DNA from: CAKSKB01 sp034186235
Lineage (GTDB): Bacteria > Bacillota > Clostridia > HGM11514
DNA: 9,519 bases
Direction: 5' to 3'
NCBI GenBank assembly: GCA_034186235.1
Contig: JAXGBA010000086.1
Coordinates: 1 to 9,519 of the forward strand
In this document: positions 1-6,169 of the stretch, one piece after another
Numbering within the stretch: the stretch's first letter is position 1
How the letters are laid out: every line of letters starts with the position of its first letter
The notes under the pieces: generated by a model
Told to the model about the DNA's origin: nothing
The model's input: the letters and a program-made list of their open reading frames with translations, nothing else
Database searches by the model: none
Translations under genes and position numbers: made by a program

Positions 1-156
1 AAACGGATTGGAGATACTCGGGTTGGTTGTTTCACCGGAATAGAAACCGTTTGTTCCCTTATTTCCGGAAGGTCTTGTGGTTGTTCCGCCGCCACCTGCG
101 CCGCCGCCTGCGCCGCCGGGGATTACGGAAGGCTCGTCGGGGTCATCAACATTTGA
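1..156 (-). other. Low-complexity Gly/Thr/Pro linker at the visible C-terminus
   Basis: Residues about 1976-2027 are disordered in composition: DDPDEPSVIPG, then GGAGGGAGGGG (1989-1999), TTT, and a Ser/Asn/Thr-rich tail ending ISNPF. On the plus strand the Gly run appears as GCC/TGC triplets at 85-117. Such linkers usually separate enzymatic modules from an SLH or sorting-signal anchor. The anchor would lie just left of base 1. Confidence 0.8.
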
Positions 157-3100
157 ACCGCCGGTGGTGAAAGCTACGATTTCTGTCATAACCTTAGTGT
201 AGATTACTGCGTCGTTTCCGTCAGCTTCTCTGTACATCGGCTCTGTTCCCGATTTATCGCTTATTGTTTTATAATTTCCGCCATCTGCAAGATATGCAAG
301 CTTTTCGTCCTTCATACCTTTGAGCGTAAGCTTAATCCAGCCGTCGCTTGTGATGGTTTTATCTCCGCCGAAAGCAAATACCTTGCTGATTTTAAGGCTA
401 CCTGCCTTGCCGGAAGGCGAAGATACGGTTGTGGGAAGCCTGAATGTGCCGTCCCAATCCGTGCCGCTGAGCTTTGTGCCGAAAGGAATATTCATCAATA
501 TTACGCTTGATGTGCTGTCGATTTCGGGAAGTGCCTTATCAGCGCCCTTAACCTCTGCCTTTACAGAGTCCGCAACGGTGAATGTTGACTTGTCGACATA
601 GTAGTTGAGGTCTACGCTTCCGTCATCTGTAAAATTCTTGGTTGTAACTGCGGTCTTCCTGAACGCTGCGAGTGCGTCGCTGAGCGAGTATGTCGCACGG
701 CCTACGCTGTCGGAAACCGCTCCTTCATCATCGTAAACTGCCTTTGAGCTGTCATAAGCTGCTTTGAGTTTTGCTATGTCGCTTGCGCTGTACTGATTGT
801 AATCGGTACCTACCTGTGCGTTGTCCAAAACGATTTTTGTTTCGTCAAGAATTGCTTTAAGTTCCGATTTATCAACCAGTGCGCCCGAAAGTGTCACTTC
901 GGATTCGGATGTGGCAAGAACTCCGAAATATCCTTCTTTCGATACAAGCGCATCACAGTTTACGGTTGTATCAAACAACTTTTCGCCGTCAACCGTCATA
1001 TAAATTCTGACGGATGTCGATGAAACATCGTACATACCCATTGTTATGTTGTATGTTCTGTCGCTTTCAAAGCCGAAATCTCTGTTAACAATCATTCTGC
1101 CCGTGTCTTCGCTGCATGCGGTTATGCCGTCTCTTATCTGGAGTTCAACGCAGTCGGGCTTGAAGCAGAAGAGTATGCCGGTTGCTGCCCACGGGAAGTT
1201 GGAAATTTCGCTCTGTGCGAAATACATACCGCCCCAGCTGTCGGTTTTCTGCTTATATCTGAATGAAAATTCGGTGTTTTTGAATGTTTCGTTGTAGCTT
1301 GCCCATTCATATCCGTTGAATACTTTGAGGCTTCCGTTTTCAAACTTGAAGTTGGAGCCTTTTGTTGTCCACGAATCTTCTTGCGCAATGAGCGGAGCAA
1401 CATTGATTCTTGTTACATTTTCCGCAATATTCTGGCTTTCTTTGAATCTCTTGAATGCCTTGGCAAGCGCTGCTGTTTCGCCGTCAACGCCAAACTGTGT
1501 GGCGGAAGCGTCTCCGAGCACTGCTTCAGCCGATTTAACGGCTTCGTCAATAAGCTTAACTTCGGATTCGGGGTACTGCCCGGGCTGCGAACCTGTTTCG
1601 GCGGTTTCCATAAAGGTTTTTACTTCCTGTACGAGCGCATAAAGTGCGTCCTTGTCTGCGCTGCCGGACGGTTCAACATAAACCGGTGCAGACCATACAG
1701 GCTCGCCCATGCTGCCGTTTTCATTAACCGGTGTAACCTTGCATTTAATCCATTTGCCTTCACATTCAGCCGTTACTTTGAAATCGTTAAGGCTGATGTT
1801 GTCCGAAACCTTCTTGTAGTTGATGTAGTAGGTTTCGTTTTCGTCATCCAAAAGATAGAAGTTTGCATAGGACGAACCGTTTTCGTGACCTTCGGAATCC
1901 GAGTAGGTATATTTTGCATTGATTGTTTTGCCGACCTTTGCCAGACCTTCAATCTCAACGCCCGAAACGGTAGGCTTTCCGCCGCCGGGGGTGAGGGTCT
2001 TGCCGTCATATTCAAACGTCTTTATGCCCATGTCCGACTGGTCGATATTCTCGAAGCCCGGAGCCTTTGCGAGAGTTTCCGGTGTTAAGTTGTAGTTTCC
2101 GCCTTCGTAATCTACGAACAAATCACGGTTATCGGTTCCGTTTTTCTTCTGAACTATAAGGTTTGTGGTGAAGCCCTCAATGTCAGGTTCGTCAGAGCCG
2201 GGTCTGCCGTTGTTGTAGATGTAATAAGCGTTGTTAAACTCCGACCATCCGCTTACGCTGTGCGGATAGTTGTCTGTGTAAATCATAACATTGTTCGATA
2301 CTTCGTTAGGTACATAGTACCCTTTGCCGTCCTTGAACGCCTTAACCCAAGGCCAGTTTTTCTGATAATTTGCGTTATCCCAGCACAACGTGAGTGTTAC
2401 GCCGGGTTCTGAGCCGAAACTTGCGTCATACTGTTTCTGTATACGGTCAACAAAGTCGTTGAACTTGTAAATGTAGAAGAATGTCGGCAGGTCAATTATA
2501 AGGTTGTTTGAAATAACATTGTCGTGACCCCAGTTAAACTTGAAGGCTTCTGTATTATCGCCGCTGCAGCCGGGCCCCACGATGTTGTTGGTAATTTCAA
2601 CACTTGACGTTGCGTCGTCTCCGAATACTGCCGAGCCGGAGAATCCGTATGCGTCCATATTGTTGGAGATATTGTAAAAATGATTGTACCTTACCTTTGT
2701 TCCGAGCGCCCTCAGATCACGGCCGCCGTAAACAACTGCGAGGTCAACGCCGTTCGTGCAGCATTCGTGGAACTTGTTATACTCTATTACCGAGTTGACC
2801 GAAGTAATTTTATCGCCCGCTCCGGAGAACATAACCGCCGCGAGAGGAATGTTATAAAACTCATTGTGGTCAACGTGGGGTTCAACGCCCCTGATGCTTA
2901 CTGCGGGAACGTTAAATTCCTTATTTCTTCCGGTATTGTGAATAACATTGTTCGTGATGCGGTTGCCGGAAGGCTCAAACGTATCAAAATTCCCGCCGTT
3001 TACATAGATTGCAGAGTCCGCCATGTTGTAAAGGTCGCTGTTTTTGATTGTAAAGTTTGTGGAATTATCAGCGTAAACCGCAGTGCTTCCGAAGTTGTTG

Positions 3101-6081
3101 AATATACAATTATTGATTGTTACATTGTTTGTGTTGTCAAGCTTTATGCCGCGTCTTGCCGAGGACGTAAACCTTATGCCCTCGAAGTTTAAGTTATTTG
3201 TGCCGTTTGCCGAAATCATGTCGAAGGCGCTGTTTGAAACATAAAGCTTTGATTCTGCGGTTGTGCCTTCAAACGGATAAATGTAAAGCATATCGCTCGA
3301 CTTATCGTAGTACCATTCGCCTGGCTGGTCAATCGCCTCGAACGAGTTAAACATGTGAACCGGCTTTTTTTGACCGGCTGTAATACCGTAATACGTGGTT
3401 GTTGTGCCGTTTATGGTCTTCGCATCCTTATTGAGTGTGCCCTTGAAGAAGCTGGACGCCCATCCCCAAGCAATATATCCGTGGTAGATGAAATCTTCGG
3501 TTCTGTAGGACATATTGAAGAGCTTTTCTTCGTTAGGAAGAGAAATTGTAGGCATTGTGTTGTTGCCGCCCTTAGGATCTACCGGCTGACCGATGAGCCA
3601 ATCCTCCGAGCTGTCGGAGTTGGGGTAGCGCGAAAGATTGAGAGCCTGGTTATCGATTGACATAAGCGGAGCATTTATCTGGAAAGAGCTGTCAAATATG
3701 CCGATATCGATGGGACTTAAGCCGATTTCGCTGCCCTTAGCCGCAATTACGTTATTTTTGGCATTTTCGGAAAGATAGTCTTTCATATCGCCTGTGATGG
3801 GCGAGAATTTGCTTATATCATACGTCTTACTTCCTGTTATTACAACATCTTCTCCGCTGTACGCTTTGTATGTAACCGGTGCGGAAGCCGCCGTTCCGCC
3901 GTCGCTTGCACCGAGCGAAAGCGTGGTGGAAAGAAGATATTCTCCGCCTCGGAGATAAACTGTAATCGGAATATCTCTCTTTTTGAAATTCCTGATATAA
4001 TCTCTTGCTTTTTCAAGGGTTTTGAAAGGCTTGTCAATTGTACCGGTGTTGCTGTCGTTTCCGTTCGGCGCAACATAAAGTTCAAGCTCTTTCATATTGG
4101 GGTCAATTCCGCCGACTTCAATCATCTGTCCTTTAATTTCACCGCTTTTTGCAGCCGCAACTATAAAGTAATTGCCTCTTTTTGCAGTGTCGGTAACAGA
4201 TATTGTTGCTTCGCCGGAATTTGCACCCGGAGTAACGGTTATTCCGCTGTCTGTGATAATTTCGGTGCGGTCTTCGTTTGTTACATACCATTTGAAGTCG
4301 GACGAAAGCCCGTCAGCCGTGCCTGCTTGGTTTGTAAGAGAGGCTTTGGCGGTTGTGGACTTGCCGTTCTCGAGAGAAGTTTCGCCGAGCGTCAAATCAA
4401 ATCTCGCCGTTTTGAGCTTTGCCGCATAAATGCAGGAAACATTCATCTTTTCCATCTTGGTGTTCTGCGCAAAGCCGAAATGGAGCGTATACGCATCAGC
4501 TGCGGTAAAGTCGCTCGGAACGGTAATTATGCCGACAAACTGTTTCCATTCATTGGTAACCTCCATACCTTCTTTTCCGTATTTGTCTGTAAAGGCGGTT
4601 GCCGAGGGTGAGTTGTATTTGCTTAATCCCAGGTTGAATTTTGTGATTTTGCCTTCCTCAACGGTTTTTGCATATATGCTCACGAGAAGCTTGTCACCGG
4701 GCTTGAGGCCTGATTTGTCAAACCATGTTCTGGGTAGAGCTCCGCTTGATTCTTCTGTTGTAAGCGATGTCCCGTGAACTGCTGCGCTTTCGTCCGTTGT
4801 GTCGGAAGATGCGTTTGTGTGCTTTTGTAAGATAGTGGAGCTGCCATTTGTTACACCGTCATAGTATGTAATGATTTCTGTGGCATCGGGATTGACAAAA
4901 GCCGAATTTCTGCCGTTAAAGTCATTGGAGTTTCTGAGCATATAAGCCCCTGCTTGGTCGCTTTTTACCATAACGAGATTATCTGAACCCCTCTGTGTTG
5001 CGGTCTGGAGGACTATATTGCTTGAAAAATCCTTTGTGAGGTCAATTGCGCCGGCTTCGATTTTAAAGGACTTGCCCGAAACCATTGTTTCGTCGGCATT
5101 TGCAACGGCAACCGCATAATATGTGCCCGATTCGGCTGTGTCGGAAATAGTGATTTCGCCGTCCGCCGATACGGTTATCCCGTCGGTTATAATTTGGGTT
5201 CTGGTTTCGTCGGTTATGTACCATGTGACATCCTGCGAAACGCCGCCGGTTGTGCCTACCTGATTGAGAATTTTTGCGGACGCACGGAGTGTGCTTCCGG
5301 GTTCTGCAGCCGACTTGTCAAGGTTGGTTTCGATGTCAACCGCCTTTGCCTTTGCAGCATAAATGCAGGAAACATTTATTTTTGCTTCTGCCGTGTTCTG
5401 CGGATAACCCATCTGGATTGTATACCAGTTTCTTGTTGCCATGGAATCTTTTTCAAATCCTCCGGGTATTGTGATTACTCCGCTGAACTTTTTCCATGTA
5501 TCGGTTACATCCATGCCTTCTTTGCCGTAAGTGTCTGTAAAGACATTGTAGCCATATTCGGGAGAAGCGTTATTTACAATTCCGAGGTTGAATTTTGTTT
5601 TTTCGTCTGCGTTTGAGGCTTTTACATAAACGCTTACAACAATTTTATCATTGTCCTTAAGCGTTGATTTATCAAACCATGCACGGGGTGTTGCATTTGA
5701 AGATTCTTCGCCGGCAATTTCTATGCCGTAAATTGTGTTTGAAGCACCGGACATTGCAGTTGTTCCGGGAATAACACTGACAGCAGAACCGTTGCTTCCG
5801 TCGGGAAGAGCGATACCGTAATCGGTATCTGACTCAATATCGCCGCTGTTTCTGCCCTGAATATCGTTGCCGCCTCTGAGCATATAGGCCTGTGCCTCTC
5901 CGTCTTTAACTCTTATGAGCGAATCCTCTGCCTGGGCAGTTGAGTCGGATTCTTTAAATGTTTTTACAAAATCCTGTGTCAGGTCGGGCGCATCCGCCGA
6001 AACGGTCACCGCTGCAAGCGTGGTTATAACCATCGTCAGCACCAGAAACAAAGGAATAATGCGTTTAAAACTGTTTTTCAT
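1..6081 (-). CDS. Giant secreted modular beta-helix protein, probable surface polysaccharide-degrading enzyme (C-terminus outside window)
   Basis: The frame is open from an ATG at 6081 through base 1, giving 2027 visible residues and no stop. The start is supported by AAGGAG ten bases upstream and a signal peptide (KR, hydrophobic core about 8-27, cleavage near VSA 27-29). Visible modules: binding-like 30-245, Ig-like 246-345, a second such pair 346-552 and 553-660, parallel beta-helix about 663-1362, Ig-like 1369-1472, helical 1475-1552, concanavalin-A-like 1560-1735, helical 1738-1810, beta domain 1811-1975, then a Gly-rich linker. The helix part opens with YVAPNGND (669-676), as in DUF1565 proteins, carries PGEWYYD (920-926) and Asn-rich coils such as TINNCIFNN. 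These features are typical of GH141-like and related beta-helix enzymes. An exported polysaccharide hydrolase or lyase is inferred; the substrate is unknown. An S-layer or wall anchor probably follows the linker, unseen here. It is the second gene of a likely two-gene unit. Confidence 0.95.
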   Translation of the reverse strand, partial: MKNSFKRIIPLFLVLTMVITTLAAVTVSADAPDLTQDFVKTFKESDSTAQAEDSLIRVKDGEAQAYMLRGGNDIQGRNSGDIESDTDYGIALPDGSNGSAVSVIPGTTAMSGASNTIYGIEIAGEESSNATPRAWFDKSTLKDNDKIVVSVYVKASNADEKTKFNLGIVNNASPEYGYNVFTDTYGKEGMDVTDTWKKFSGVITIPGGFEKDSMATRNWYTIQMGYPQNTAEAKINVSCIYAAKAKAVDIETNLDKSAAEPGSTLRASAKILNQVGTTGGVSQDVTWYITDETRTQIITDGITVSADGEITISDTAESGTYYAVAVANADETMVSGKSFKIEAGAIDLTKDFSSNIVLQTATQRGSDNLVMVKSDQAGAYMLRNSNDFNGRNSAFVNPDATEIITYYDGVTNGSSTILQKHTNASSDTTDESAAVHGTSLTTEESSGALPRTWFDKSGLKPGDKLLVSIYAKTVEEGKITKFNLGLSKYNSPSATAFTDKYGKEGMEVTNEWKQFVGIITVPSDFTAADAYTLHFGFAQNTKMEKMNVSCIYAAKLKTARFDLTLGETSLENGKSTTAKASLTNQAGTADGLSSDFKWYVTNEDRTEIITDSGITVTPGANSGEATISVTDTAKRGNYFIVAAAKSGEIKGQMIEVGGIDPNMKELELYVAPNGNDSNTGTIDKPFKTLEKARDYIRNFKKRDIPITVYLRGGEYLLSTTLSLGASDGGTAASAPVTYKAYSGEDVVITGSKTYDISKFSPITGDMKDYLSENAKNNVIAAKGSEIGLSPIDIGIFDSSFQINAPLMSIDNQALNLSRYPNSDSSEDWLIGQPVDPKGGNNTMPTISLPNEEKLFNMSYRTEDFIYHGYIAWGWASSFFKGTLNKDAKTINGTTTTYYGITAGQKKPVHMFNSFEAIDQPGEWYYDKSSDMLYIYPFEGTTAESKLYVSNSAFDMISANGTNNLNFEGIRFTSSARRGIKLDNTNNVTINNCIFNNFGSTAVYADNSTNFTIKNSDLYNMADSAIYVNGGNFDTFEPSGNRITNNVIHNTGRNKEFNVPAVSIRGVEPHVDHNEFYNIPLAAVMFSGAGDKITSVNSVIEYNKFHECCTNGVDLAVVYGGRDLRALGTKVRYNHFYNISNNMDAYGFSGSAVFGDDATSSVEITNNIVGPGCSGDNTEAFKFNWGHDNVISNNLIIDLPTFFYIYKFNDFVDRIQKQYDASFGSEPGVTLTLCWDNANYQKNWPWVKAFKDGKGYYVPNEVSNNVMIYTDNYPHSVSGWSEFNNAYYIYNNGRPGSDEPDIEGFTTNLIVQKKNGTDNRDLFVDYEGGNYNLTPETLAKAPGFENIDQSDMGIKTFEYDGKTLTPGGGKPTVSGVEIEGLAKVGKTINAKYTYSDSEGHENGSSYANFYLLDDENETYYINYKKVSDNISLNDFKVTAECEGKWIKCKVTPVNENGSMGEPVWSAPVYVEPSGSADKDALYALVQEVKTFMETAETGSQPGQYPESEVKLIDEAVKSAEAVLGDASATQFGVDGETAALAKAFKRFKESQNIAENVTRINVAPLIAQEDSWTTKGSNFKFENGSLKVFNGYEWASYNETFKNTEFSFRYKQKTDSWGGMYFAQSEISNFPWAATGILFCFKPDCVELQIRDGITACSEDTGRMIVNRDFGFESDRTYNITMGMYDVSSTSVRIYMTVDGEKLFDTTVNCDALVSKEGYFGVLATSESEVTLSGALVDKSELKAILDETKIVLDNAQVGTDYNQYSASDIAKLKAAYDSSKAVYDDEGAVSDSVGRATYSLSDALAAFRKTAVTTKNFTDDGSVDLNYYVDKSTFTVADSVKAEVKGADKALPEIDSTSSVILMNIPFGTKLSGTDWDGTFRLPTTVSSPSGKAGSLKISKVFAFGGDKTITSDGWIKLTLKGMKDEKLAYLADGGNYKTISDKSGTEPMYREADGNDAVIYTKVMTEIVAFTTGGSNVDDPDEPSVIPGGAGGGAGGGGTTTRPSGNKGTNGFYSGETTNPSISNPF
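157..870 (-). other. Second helical spacer and pre-anchor beta domain of the giant protein
   Basis: Residues 1738-1810 are a second helical FIVAR-like segment (ELKAILDETKIVLDNAQVG, then QYSASDIAKLKAAYDSSKA). Residues 1811-1975 form a beta domain with VILMNIPFGTKLSG, ITSDGWIKLTLKGM, and a closing AVIYTKVMTEIVAF. That ending resembles a domain often found just before Gly/Ser-rich linkers and SLH repeats in clostridial surface proteins. This supports surface anchoring, although the anchor itself is not in the window. Confidence 0.55.
877..1974 (-). other. Ig-like, helical and concanavalin-A-like modules C-terminal to the beta-helix
   Basis: Residues 1369-1472 begin PTVSGVEIEGLAKVGKTI and continue with YTYSDSEGHENGSS. 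This is a bacterial Ig-like surface module seen in many Clostridia and Paenibacillus enzymes. Residues 1475-1552 are strongly helical and Ala/Glu/Lys-rich (ALYALVQEVKTFMETAE), like FIVAR spacers. Residues about 1560-1735 start near DSWTTKG and include WGGMYFAQSE and a long run of beta strands. They fit a LamG or 3-keto-disaccharide-hydrolase (DUF1080) type beta-sandwich, probably a further sugar-binding unit. The assignments are by pattern only. Confidence 0.6.
1995..4095 (-). other. Right-handed parallel beta-helix domain of the giant protein
   Basis: Residues about 663-1362 form the presumed catalytic domain. The N-terminal cap has YVAPNGND followed by PFKTLEKARDYI (DUF1565-type). PGEWYYD at 920-926 precedes a run of short beta-coils rich in Asn (for example VTINNCIFNNFGSTAVY, EITNNIVGPG, NVISNNLIID). 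Two conserved-looking acidic spots, GGRD with D1122 and GDD with D1155/D1156, sit in consecutive coils next to KVRYNHFYNI. In related beta-helix enzymes this RD...IRxNxFH...DD arrangement recurs, so these Asp residues are candidate active-site acids (inference). The domain closes with LFVD...LTPETLAKAPGF, a usual end of such proteins. A lyase or a glycosidase are both possible. Confidence 0.75.
4102..5046 (-). repeat. Binding+Ig unit B of the giant protein (second copy)
   Basis: This encodes residues 346-660. The motifs match unit A in order: AYMLRNSNDFNGRNS (unit A has AYMLRGGNDIQGRNS), PRTWFDKSGL, GKEGMEVTNEWKQF, NVSCIYAAK, then an Ig-like part with TNQAGTADGL, WYVTNEDRTEIITDSG and GNYFIVAAA. 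A 20-base stretch is identical between the units (4424-4443 and 5357-5376), exactly 933 bases or 311 codons apart. Unit B resembles the copy in the upstream gene more than unit A does (GMEVT-EWKQF in both). The module lies directly before the beta-helix and probably positions it on substrate. Confidence 0.75.
5047..5994 (-). repeat. Binding+Ig unit A of the giant protein (first copy)
   Basis: This stretch encodes residues 30-345. The first part (30-245) is a beta-rich module with a PRAWFDKS motif, a conserved YGKEGMDVTDTWKKF segment and an end at NVSCIYAAK. The layout resembles CBM4/9/16/22-type carbohydrate-binding folds, but the family is not certain. The second part (246-345) is an Ig-like module with the signature LNQVGTTGG, VTWYITDETRTQ and GTYYAVAVANA. 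The same order of motifs recurs in the next unit and in the neighbouring gene at 8432-9519, which defines it as a mobile module pair. Confidence 0.75.
5995..6081 (-). other. Signal peptide of the giant beta-helix protein
   Basis: Residues 1-29 have a basic n-region (MKNSFKR), a hydrophobic core (IIPLFLVLTMVITTLAAV) and a small-residue cleavage site VSA before DAPD. This is a classic Sec/SPase I signal. There is no lipobox cysteine, so the protein is not a lipoprotein. Cleavage after residue 29 is a prediction by eye. Confidence 0.88.
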
Positions 6082-6169
6082 TACAAAATCACTCCTTGTT
6101 TTAATAATTGTTTTATGATTATGAAGCGCTGAATCTGAAATACCCTCCTTTCGGTGATTGCGTGCACTT
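6082..6169 (-). other. 88-bp intergenic gap with an orphan Shine-Dalgarno-like motif
   Basis: No hairpin with a T-run is visible, so read-through from the upstream 693-codon gene is likely and the two genes probably form one transcript. A near-perfect anti-16S motif AAAGGAGGG (6151-6143) sits 61 bases before the real ATG, with no ATG, GTG or TTG at the right distance. A weak CATAAT could be a -10 element but has no convincing -35. Confidence 0.5.
6092..6097 (-). promoter_or_regulatory. Ribosome binding site of the giant protein gene
   Basis: AAGGAG lies ten bases upstream of the ATG at 6081. Together with the signal peptide directly after that ATG it fixes the start. Confidence 0.85.

Noticed and set aside
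85..120. GCC/TGC triplet run as a microsatellite or regulatory repeat
   Set aside because: It is explained by the Gly-rich linker codons on the minus strand.
1381..2088. 235-codon open frame on the plus strand
   Set aside because: It lies exactly antisense and codon-in-register to the giant protein, has no ribosome site or domain pattern, and the minus-strand protein is continuous with recognisable domains across it.
1..6081. Phage tail spike or adhesin interpretation of the beta-helix
   Set aside because: A Sec signal peptide, carbohydrate-binding-like modules, a Gly-rich pre-anchor linker and a glycosidase-like neighbour fit a bacterial surface enzyme better. No phage genes are nearby.
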